NCBI GenBank assembly: GCA_003554965.1
Contig: PWHR01000046.1
Coordinates: forward strand, 1 to 56,148
Length of the DNA: 56,148 nt
Source: Thermoplasmata archaeon
GTDB taxonomy: Archaea > Thermoplasmatota > Thermoplasmata > Halarchaeoplasmatales > Halarchaeoplasmataceae
Reading direction: 5' to 3'
A program made the position numbers and the translations under genes. Below the pieces are notes generated by a model, which did no database searches, had not been told where the DNA came from, and saw only the letters and a program-made list of their open reading frames with translations. Shown in pieces: positions 26,001 to 35,300 of the stretch. Within the stretch, counting starts at the first letter, position 1, and every line of letters starts with the position of its first letter.

Positions 26001-29000
26001 CTATCTCGTAAGATCTACCCGTCTCTAGATTCTCCTCAACAACACCTTCAATATCATAATCTGTAACTCTCAACTCGGTTCGATCGTCCCTCATACCGAA
26101 GTACCAGAGCATCGTATAGACGAACTCTTCTCTCATATTTTCTCTTGAAGTGTCTACAGGTCCTGCCGGCCAATCATCAACAAATTCTTCTCCAGTTTCA
26201 TAATAAGGGGATTCTAAATCATCGATATTAGCAGGCATGTAAACGTTCCTCAAAGTGCCATCATCGTAAACAGAACCATAATTGTAATCTTCAGCTGAGA
26301 AAAGTACTTCTCCAAACAGACCATGTACCTCTTGGCCATCTTCTATTCTGTACATCCTCTTTCCATACTCCCTGATAATCCAATTGTCTCCTTCTTCAAA
26401 GAGCATCGCTTGTTCATCTAAGTCAATATCGTTTTCATCGAATTCATCGATAAGCTCATCGTCCACCGGACCCTCTTCCAATTCTACATCCTCCAACTCA
26501 AAGAGGTCAGATTCGTGAACTTCAGTGAAGTTATCAAGTTCTACTTGCTGACCTAGATCATATCTTAATGTCTTACCTACATGGCTGTCCTCTTCCCCTT
26601 TCAAATATGAGGTTTCCGTAGAACCGATATTGTTCTCTTTAGGTTCAACACCCATGTATCTCAGCAGATCTTCAGCGTCATCAGGTTCAACATCTGGGTC
26701 ATCTGCTTCATAAGCGTTCCAATGCAGATCACTCAGTATGTGCTCTCCGATGAACAGTATATTTCCATGGCCATCATCAAAGTACTCGAGGGTATAGTTC
26801 GCTTCCTCCGGTTCTATTGGTTCTTCTTGACTTCCCGTTATCCAAATGATAGCATTATATCTCCTCATCCTAGCATCCGACGGAGGACCATCTTCTTCTA
26901 CATTATGATAATCAAAGGCCTCTTCTTCCTCGCCTTCTATCTCTATCTCCTGACCCAATCTCTCGAAGGATCTTAAAACTTCTTCTGATATCTCGCCTTT
27001 TTCTGGGTCCCCTTCATCGTCTGGATACCCTTCATCATCGACGATCAAAGAAGAATAATGCACGTCGACCTCTATCTCATCTTCGACCAAGTCCAAATCA
27101 TCTAGGTCTTTGTATCGTATGTCATTGTTGTCCCGAGTCACCAGGTCCATCTCCTCATAGGCATCAACCTCTACTACGAGTTGATGCGTACCTAATTCGT
27201 CGATTTCCTCCCAAGTGAAAGAAGTAGTGTTGGTTCCTCCTGCAGGTATGTCGACATTAGTCTCGTCGAATATTTCCCCATTCTTCACAAGTGCTACAGG
27301 CACTTCATATAAGTCCTCAGGAGCGTTATTTCGGATTGTAGTTGTCACGGTAAGATCTTCTCCAAACATGGGCGAGGTAGGTTCTATGACCTGTGAAGAA
27401 ACTGAAACATCCGTTCCTACTCTCTCATCTAGATCATTCAACCACATGGTCACTTCATTAGTCAAGTTACCTCTTGCGGCAGAATTGGAGACCGTCAGTT
27501 CAGGATCGGATATCGATTCGAATAAGAAAGTGGTAACAGCAGTCATATTAGATCTGTGCTCATCATCCTCATCATCCTCCTCATAATTCCCTATTCCAGC
27601 GATGAAATTATTATCTTCTGCCTCCAATATATTCTTATCCTCTATTTCATCCTCTTCAATGTTGTCCACTTGACCTTCTATGGGGTAACTAAGATCTCCA
27701 AAGGTTCCATCGTCTTCTTCTATAGGAATTAACGTGTCTTCTATCACTTCTCCTTCATCAACACTACTCAATCCCAACAGATTCGCAAATTCTTGCTCAA
27801 AATCGACTTGATCTAGATTTTCGCCGATGAGCCAAAGTCCTATATCATCTTCGCGAACTTTTTCAGTGATAGTTGATTGTGCGTCTTCGTCATAGATGAT
27901 AGGAGGATCATCATCATCTTCATCCCAGGATTCTCCGGTCAGCCATATAGTGGTACTGTACTCCTCAACATCTTCAGGGAAATCATCCTCATCCCCGACA
28001 GTATACACTGAATGATCATAGTTCACGTCGGTGAGAGCGTCCCTCATAAGTGTCAGATCATCAGTATCTCTAGCCGTTATATCCTCCACGACTAAAACAC
28101 TAGGCCCGACAAAGACCGTTTCTCTCTTTATATCCTCATAGGCCTCTTCAGGGGTCACTTCTATCTTTATGTCGTGCTCTCCGACTCCTCTGATATCGTA
28201 CTCCACTTCTATCCGGGTAGGGGCGGGACTTTCTTCGAATTTTACACCTTCCTCATAATCTATCAGTTCACCGTTATCAGTTAAATTCCAATCTGCGATG
28301 TGATCCCTTCTATCCAGATTGAAAACTTCGAATTCAACCGTAAATTCTTCATTATGTGAAGGGTATTCTGGTTCGACTTCAATTTCCCCTATAGATAATT
28401 CATCGCTGTGTTCGGTGTAAGCGGTTTCACCTACATTCAATGAGATAAATCTATCGGTGACCTCACCCAACTCGTCATGTTCAGCTGTTATCTGGATGCT
28501 GTGACTACCGTATTCAGCATCAGATGTGACGTTGAGACTTTTACTGAATTCATTAGCTCTGTCGTGTGTAAGATTAACAGACTCATCCCTACTAGCCTCT
28601 TCTATCACATCATCGATCAGTCTGGGCCTTGCGGTCACGGTGATATTATCTTCATAGCTGAATTCTTCTTGGCGAAGATAAACAGGGATCGCTACTTCCG
28701 CTTTTATAGTTACTTCTTCTCCTCTCTCCGCATGGTTTCTCCAGTGATAAGCATAATCCATATGGGCATTCCTGATCTCAAATATTTCACTTCCCTCTTC
28801 GACGAGAATTTTTCTGTAGATTATCTGGTGAGTATCATCGTCCCTGATCATAAGTTCCAAAACAGTTTCTTCTCTCAATAACTCATCCATATCTCCAAGT
28901 CCATCATCTTCGTCCAAGATCAACTCTTCTCCGATCCTCCATGTCCTGTCGATATCGTCTATCGTCATGTACTCTCCATCATCATCTGGATATTCAAATG

Positions 29001-29301
29001 TAAGGATTATACTGTGCTCCCTCATATCTAGACTTTCACCGCCTTCATGCTTCATATTAATAGTGTGCTCTCCGGCAAATTCATATTCAGCTTGTAGTTC
29101 TACGTGAGTCTCCTCCTCCGGCGGATCAATCTGGGTAACTCCGGCGAAAACGCTAGCAAATATGATGACCGTGATCGCAAGTGTTAGTATGTTGCCTACG
29201 ACCTCCGCTACACCTTCTTCGTCTCTTGATATATTTTTAGATTTATCTCTATCTCTGCGAAGTTTGCGTTTCAAAACCTCATCTTTTTCTTCACTGGTCA
29301 C
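23098..29301 (-). CDS. giant pilin-like surface protein C (vWA, very acidic)
   Basis: A 2067-residue paralogue with the pilin-type start DEEG/VAEVVGNILTLAITV (about 29-55), beta domain with MKHEGG, Ig-like part, two GATase1-like/CARDB repeats (about 405-870 overall) enlarged by acidic insertions, the YFFFDDMESG jelly-roll interrupted by a von Willebrand A domain (MIDAS DNSNS at residue 1300, where the usual Gly is Asn), a final jelly-roll ending FIDDVWVTEG, and a C-terminal tail of about 80 residues (ends HLLQKIEKYAVIH) not present in A or B. Asp and Glu are far more frequent than in A or B. GTG 29301 overlaps the stop of gene D (GTGA) and has AGGAGGG with a seven-base spacer. Surface filament or adhesin by domain logic (inference). 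Confidence 0.85.
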   Translation of the reverse strand: MTSEEKDEVLKRKLRRDRDKSKNISRDEEGVAEVVGNILTLAITVIIFASVFAGVTQIDPPEEETHVELQAEYEFAGEHTINMKHEGGESLDMREHSIILTFEYPDDDGEYMTIDDIDRTWRIGEELILDEDDGLGDMDELLREETVLELMIRDDDTHQIIYRKILVEEGSEIFEIRNAHMDYAYHWRNHAERGEEVTIKAEVAIPVYLRQEEFSYEDNITVTARPRLIDDVIEEASRDESVNLTHDRANEFSKSLNVTSDAEYGSHSIQITAEHDELGEVTDRFISLNVGETAYTEHSDELSIGEIEVEPEYPSHNEEFTVEFEVFNLDRRDHIADWNLTDNGELIDYEEGVKFEESPAPTRIEVEYDIRGVGEHDIKIEVTPEEAYEDIKRETVFVGPSVLVVEDITARDTDDLTLMRDALTDVNYDHSVYTVGDEDDFPEDVEEYSTTIWLTGESWDEDDDDPPIIYDEDAQSTITEKVREDDIGLWLIGENLDQVDFEQEFANLLGLSSVDEGEVIEDTLIPIEEDDGTFGDLSYPIEGQVDNIEEDEIEDKNILEAEDNNFIAGIGNYEEDDEDDEHRSNMTAVTTFLFESISDPELTVSNSAARGNLTNEVTMWLNDLDERVGTDVSVSSQVIEPTSPMFGEDLTVTTTIRNNAPEDLYEVPVALVKNGEIFDETNVDIPAGGTNTTSFTWEEIDELGTHQLVVEVDAYEEMDLVTRDNNDIRYKDLDDLDLVEDEIEVDVHYSSLIVDDEGYPDDEGDPEKGEISEEVLRSFERLGQEIEIEGEEEEAFDYHNVEEDGPPSDARMRRYNAIIWITGSQEEPIEPEEANYTLEYFDDGHGNILFIGEHILSDLHWNAYEADDPDVEPDDAEDLLRYMGVEPKENNIGSTETSYLKGEEDSHVGKTLRYDLGQQVELDNFTEVHESDLFELEDVELEEGPVDDELIDEFDENDIDLDEQAMLFEEGDNWIIREYGKRMYRIEDGQEVHGLFGEVLFSAEDYNYGSVYDDGTLRNVYMPANIDDLESPYYETGEEFVDDWPAGPVDTSRENMREEFVYTMLWYFGMRDDRTELRVTDYDIEGVVEENLETGRSYEIVVDVENYGYDDTDTLVRFKEGDELIGSRNINIEGSEREAPDGATYFEVDPGSTTVEMTWEPMYGGERPVRIKVDPLGLEDEIAWDEEEEESVESNEGKLMEFNNQAVVTEPVYFFFDDMESGDEKWDHDTTLMNMDRYSPLEGNVLGPGEANTEVKDSWCDDLSENLNETDEEYRSPPGSYFIEEDGEVEEDILLGIMIDNSNSMKDRYHEGESWVSHAADAALSLVENLTEDSMVSLWSYRGENAESWMDDDEPIQVGGNEQELEDKIIDIRDQQAPQTISWDAIGGAYEEISEAIPDNPDLEPAVIGFTDAGDKRAAEPDDDYGRWEQGSEEWAPWHDMGEEKEYDSHYGKYRFDYEEWIGADPTDPGEWKEVGTQAQGPGEREGLLNAPIPIFTAGLAIEHFDKPENTENPIEDPDWNPAESLQDADEDNFLIERTEGNKATYEAGTVEYNLWRIADTSDAEYFYAPDPGELDVIFDEILDLITDPGDLRSIDDPITPDLDPDEQQASLSSSSRAGEYEARAVTQPMDLQDANSAEFSFWHRYDLLEGVNGGYLMIGFENDDGGEYDWHYVEPSDGSYTGNLLMQDEMPEDDFDNSVQWVWNRKSADGTLDWEHARLDIIDEAEDIIEEEDLDESHLDNIRAGLFYTHYGFPDEAGGWWIDNVRVTASYDWSEDGPGYWDLTNAEGLEEKGIIEDADNNENYHDHTLGNEEGHYWIYTAPEKDEDGNVVGDKLPRGVDSSLYTQPIYLDNADNPQLTAHMQFNIDDGEGRPPNGFRVEISDDDGETWDSLTYGARSAWGYSGEDGEDCEYSGVTEDGDEEDYGWVDSNTLARLEADLTGWRGQRVLLRFRVFTNTTEDDDAFYSDPDLPRAVFIDDVWVTEGDMEIKNTGNDASGMTDNTDIKTHDDLAEDTVNFEEEEKEEDGSPNFENNSDSNDVLLDRYPHLRGAPPDHLLQKIEKYAVIH

Positions 29302-32300
29302 TGTAATGCCCTCCTTTCCAAATCAGCCTGGAAAGGTGTGATCTGTTTCTCTATCACAGGAGGCAGAAGATTGGATCGAAGATCGTCGATGCCAGGCAAC
29401 CTAGCTTCTTGAACGTGTGGTTTGAACAGATGGTTCTCATAAAATGTTTCACGATCGGCTAAATCTTCTCTCGTTTCCTCATTGCTATGTAATCCCGCAT
29501 CGTCTCCTAAGCGGGCAGATGTCGTTTCAGGATCGATCTCCATCGCTTCTTCAGTAACAGTCACGTTATCGATGAAGACAGGCTTAGGTAGTTCATCGTT
29601 AGCGTACATATCCGTTTCATTGGTGAAAACCCTGAATCGAAGTCTAACGTTTTGGCCTCTCCAATCACTTAGATCCGTGTTCAGCCTTCTCAAGCTAGTA
29701 GATTCGACCCATCCGTAGTTAGTACCGTCATCAACATCTCCGCCTTCTCTTATACTATCTCCAGAATATTCGCAGCCGTATCCTGTATAATTCCATCCCG
29801 CTCTAACACCGTAAGTGAGCGTGTTCCAAGAGCGACCGTCATCGTCAGATATCTCGACTCTCAAACCATCGGGTGGTCTACCACCACCATAGTTGATGTT
29901 GAAGCGCATATCGGCCTCTAACACAGGACTCTCCGCATTTGATAGGTCTATCATGGAAGTGTAAAGGCTCGAATCCACACCTTCTGGAAGGACCGGTTCT
30001 CCTGTGTTGTTAGCAGCATACATCCAGAACTTGCCTTCTGGATCTCCTCTGCTGTCGATGTAGTATTCGTGTTGGGCACCTGGGAAGTAGCTTTGTGCCT
30101 GGGTCTGATTGACTCGCATCCAGTATCCCAGCTCATCATCAGGTACTTCATCGCCAGCATCCCTTGTGACTTCCGTCCTAACATTGTCTATGTACCAGCC
30201 CATTTCGGGCTCGTGGCCATCTTCAGTTACACCACCCATCTGGGCCATCACGAAGACAACCCTGACTTCTTCTTGATCAATCAGAAAATCATCATATCGG
30301 GTAAGATCTACACTTATGTACTCCCAATCAAAAGTTCCTCCTCCACTTTTACCGTTGAAACTCCAGTAAGGTAGAGATTCATTGGAATCAATTAATCCAT
30401 CTGCATCCTCTGGATCATCTTGATCACCAGTGATATCAAGTCCTCCGTCGTGGCTTTCCTCTTCTACCTGTTCAAAATCTAAATTTCCGGTATAGGATTG
30501 GTCTGGTGAGATGTAGAGACGATTATTTTTCTCCCATTCCCATTCTCCATCTTCACTTCTCCAGAGATACATAAATCCTCCGTTAGTCCCTTGTGTCATC
30601 CAATACTTGGTCCGGAAACTCAGCTTCTCGTCTCTAGTCTCAGGAACTTCGATCGCAGGAGTAGTCGTGTATCTGTAATACGGGTATGGGATAGTAGTTT
30701 CTATGACACTGTCGTCATAGCCATGCAGATCATTGCTGGTTGAGAGAGATTCATCAGATTCTAGTGAAGTAGTCTGTTCAGGAGACGGCCCAGTATCGGC
30801 TTCAAAGTCTAGAGTGTACAAAACGTTCACATGACCGATATGGAGAGGTTCACCATCATCTCCACTTGGATCGTGTATGAACCTTATATCGAAGGTATCC
30901 TCTTCTGGGTCATCTATGTACTCCGTGATGTCTTCGTACTCCCATACCCATGGTTGATCTGTACCGTAAGACTCTGTCTGTTCTAAGCCTTCTGCTACTG
31001 TTTCTCCGTTGACCTCGATCGCGAGTTCGGCATTATCATACGATGGCCATCCACTATCTGGTGTATAGAATTCCCAATTCAGCTCGACACCTTCGACAGC
31101 CTTCACTTCGCCCTGTAAATCGTCAAGAGTTTCTGATGGATCGATATGATGAGTGAGTTCATCTTCATGATCATACGCAGTAGCCATCCTGAAATTATCT
31201 CCATCACCTGCTTCTTCGATGTCGAACCCATCTGGATGCCAATTGTCAAAATCATAAACAGTTTCCCATTCCTCTAGTGTTTCCACCTCGGGCGGTACGT
31301 GTCCTGGATTCTCGATTCCACCCATAAAACTATCTGAAAATACGCTGAAGTCCGCCTCTACCCTTCCATCATCATTAGTCAGTTGATTAGAGTCTACAGA
31401 TCTGATACCTCCTTCTGATTCTTCTACAATCGAAGCAGTGTACATTGCAAAAAGTGGAGCCAAATTCTCTGGTTCCTCTTCAAACACACCAAAGCTATTT
31501 TCCCCTCCCGTAGAAGCAGATATGCTATGTAATCTTGCATCCCTAGTTAGATGTCCTAAGGTTACACTCATGAAATTGTAATCGGCCCCTAATAAACCAC
31601 TGTAATCGAGCTCCTCATCATAGTAATTACCTGGTCCGTAGGTATCAGCTTCGAAACGCCCTATCCCAGGTTCATATTTTTCAGCGTTATTATCATAATT
31701 TCCAGCACCATCAGTGAAAAGAATTGCAGCGCGAACACGGTCAGGATAATGCTCTTTAGAATAATCCAGCTCTTCTATCGCACGAGAGACAGTATCATAA
31801 AGTGGCGTCCAATGACTATAAGTATCCTCATCTCCTAAATCATAAAAGTCCGGGTGGTTACCATCGATCACCTCATCAATGAACTCATCTTGATCATCCT
31901 CACTAAGACAATATCCATGAGCATCAAATTGTTGGAAAGTGATTTGCGATTCTGGATTTTCTCCCCTAAAGATGTATATTGAAAACCTATCTTCCTCTTC
32001 AAGTTCACGAGCTACCTCTTTTGTTGCTTGGTAGGCATGATACCACCAATCTCCTTCGCCGTATTGGGTCATACTGCCAGACGTATCAAGCACCAACACC
32101 ATATCGATCGGCTCTCGCTCTCCTGTACCGCCTGCTCTCGTCTCCGGCATCCAGGAAGATCTTGGTGAAGAATAGTGTGCTTTATCGGTGAAGTCGGATA
32201 CCTCATCGTCATCGGTCTCCCAATAACCGTCATCTTCATCCATACCTGCCCATTCAGTCATACCAGAATAATCATCATCCCAGTCTCCGGCCACACCGGT

Positions 32301-35300
32301 CTCGTCGGGATCGTCGACGAAGTCCAAAGCGCCTGTCCCATCGATATTCGCCTCAGTAGTATCGTGGCTCCATTGTTCGCCAGTCTCAGCCTCATCATGG
32401 AAGAAGTAGACCGGTTCTTCCACGAAAGCCTGATTGTGGAACTCCATCAGCTTGTTATCTTCGCTCTCTCCACCATTAGGGGAGATCTCTTCTGTCCGCC
32501 GCAAAGGATCTACTCTGACTCTGATGTCTCTTATTCCGGCTTCTCTTGGAGTCCAGGAAGTCTCCATCGTACTGGTTCCTGGATCAACATGGAAGTAGTT
32601 GCTGCCAGGTTCGGAGTCTCTCGAGGCACCTTCAATGTGTATGGTTTCTAGGCCCACAGAATCGCCTCCCTCTTCTATCCTGATCATAGCTGAAGCGCCA
32701 TCATTACCGATATTCTGTATCTCCGTTCTTACCTCGTAAGAGCGGCCGGTATGAGGATATTCATCTTCAGCCACAACGACGTCGTGATCTACCACTCTCA
32801 ATTCAGTCCTATCATCCTCTACACCGAACTGCCACATCGTGGTGTAGATCAACTCGGAGACCGCGTTCTTACTCCCTAGTTCGACATCTCCAGCGGGCCA
32901 ATCATCATATTCATCTTCTTCAACAAAGGGACCTTCGATCCTGCTGAGGTTTAATCCCATGTATACCGCTTTTTTCTCTGAATCCACATCATCATATATC
33001 GAAGCCACGTTATTGCCTGCTTCATCCTTGAACAGCACTTCGCCATCTCCATAAGAATCAAAGGTAGACATACCGTTTGATCCGTCGTAATGATACTCTA
33101 GACCATGGGACAATGGATTACCTTCCTGTCCGATCAAAGCCTCAGGTTCCACTGCATCGCTTTCAATAGAATCTTCATCTATGCCCAATTCTTGAAGCAA
33201 GGGACCCGCGTAGACATTATCGTTAGCTTCGTCATCAAGGTATTCCAATATATTTTCACCCAGCAAGAGCAGGTTAGCTCCACCCATTTGATCAGCCTCC
33301 ATCAAATATCTCCAAAGGTTCGCTACATCGTCTTCCGAAAATATATTATCATCCCTTTCACCCGTTATCCAGAAGATCGCATTGTACTCCCTGAGTTCAC
33401 TTCTGTCAGGTGTATCAGCATCTTCATCCTGAGGATCTTCGACCGGATAGTACTCATAGATCTGAGGATAACCTTCGACCTCATCAACATCGACGTCTCC
33501 TTCCTCAACATGTCCGAGTTCATCGAATGAGTCGATCAATTCTGCCGTGACGTTGTAATAATCATTATCTCCTACAGAACCGTCTGCATCGACAACAAGA
33601 GTCGAATAATGCACGTTGACCTTGGTCATATCATCGGCAACATCTAGATCCTTATAGGTTATATCATTATTTCTTCGAGTTACTTGATCTATCTCGTTGT
33701 AATAATCTGCTATCACCAAGAATTCCTGGACACCGAGCTCATCTGCCTCTTCCCATATGAATCTAGTCGTATTCGTACCGCCGTCAGCCGGAAGATACAC
33801 AGTTCCGTCGCCCTCGGGCTCCAAGACGTCTTCACCACCGTTCCTCTCAGCCCTCACCGTAACATAAAGATCTTCTGGTCCGTTATTCCTCAACGTAGCG
33901 GTTATCTCGACTTCGTCCATGTACATAGGCGAGGTCGGTTCGATATGCTGGGATGATACCGCAACATCCACTCCTGTTCTGGTTTCCATCATCGCCATCC
34001 AGTTTATAACTTCAGAGACCATATTCATACGCTGGCCTCCGTCAACTATATCCTCGAATAAAAAGGAATTTAGCGCTGTTCTCCTGCTCTCCTCAACGTC
34101 ATAGATCTTAAGGTCATCTTCGTAGATTCCGATCCTGTAGATAAACTCACCATTTTCTTCGATGACCCAGAATCCCGCTCTTTCTGAAAGGACAGCTTCT
34201 TCGTCTATGTCTTCATCCACTTCGTCTTCGATTGCCTCCCGAAGCTCTTCGTTTATCTCTCCCTCTTCAAGGTATCCTTCATACTCTTCTTTATCTATAT
34301 TTCCTTCAAATCCTTTATCGCGGCCTGCCCCGTAAACATCATCTTCTTCGTCTTCGTCGACGAGGAGATCCTCATCTTGCACATCATCCTCCAAAGAATC
34401 GATGATCAAACCGTCTTCTTCTTCGATGAGAACATCGTAAGTTAAATCACCATATGTGCCATTTTCATCTCTAGGTTCCAGATAACCATCTGTATCACCG
34501 TCATCAAAGGAATGACCAGGCAGTTGATCAGGTAGATCCTCATCCTCCAAATTCGATCCGATGAGCCAGAAAATACCTCCATCTTCATCTATGAAATCTT
34601 CGATAGCTCCTGCTGCATCTTCAAGATAGATCTCATCCTCTCTTTCTCCACTCATCCAGATAACGGCGCTAGACTCGTTCAATTCCTCCCTAAATTCATC
34701 ATCGTTCTCCGGTATGTCATCTTCATCTTCGATCTCCATCATCGAAAAATCCAAGTTCAAACCTCTAAGAGCATTTACCATCATGGGTGCTTCGGAAAGG
34801 TCATCATCTAGAGCATCTTGTACCAACGTTATATGAGGGTCGACATGAACCGTGAGCTCTCTAGTCGCGTATTCGCCTTCATCCATTTCACCATCTGAAC
34901 TCCAATCTACGGTGAGCTCTATGATATGAGGTCCATGATCCATTATATCGAACTCAGCAGTTATCTCTGTTGGAGTGTGACCTGGCTCAAAAGATAGGCC
35001 TTCTTCCTCGTAGACCAATTCACCATCATCTTTTACGCTCCAAGTAACATTATCTATATCCCTTTCATAATTGTTGTATATATTTGCCCTGATGGTCAAT
35101 TCATCACCATGGGTAGGTGATCCTGGAGTAAAATCAACATCGCCTATCTCCAGCTCTCTATCAGGTCCTGCGGTCTCCTCTCCCACATTCACGGTAAAGT
35201 ATTCCTCATCCCAATGCTCTTCATCATCTGATGTAGCGTTGATCCTCAGTCTATGTCTATCCTCATCGGTATCGGAACCTACCTGGGCCGTGATGTTAAA

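Noticed and set aside
33105-33530. 141-codon and similar plus-strand frames inside the giant genes
   Set aside because: They are antisense shadows produced by the acidic codon bias (GAT/GAA reads as ATC/TTC); no ribosome sites or recognisable products.
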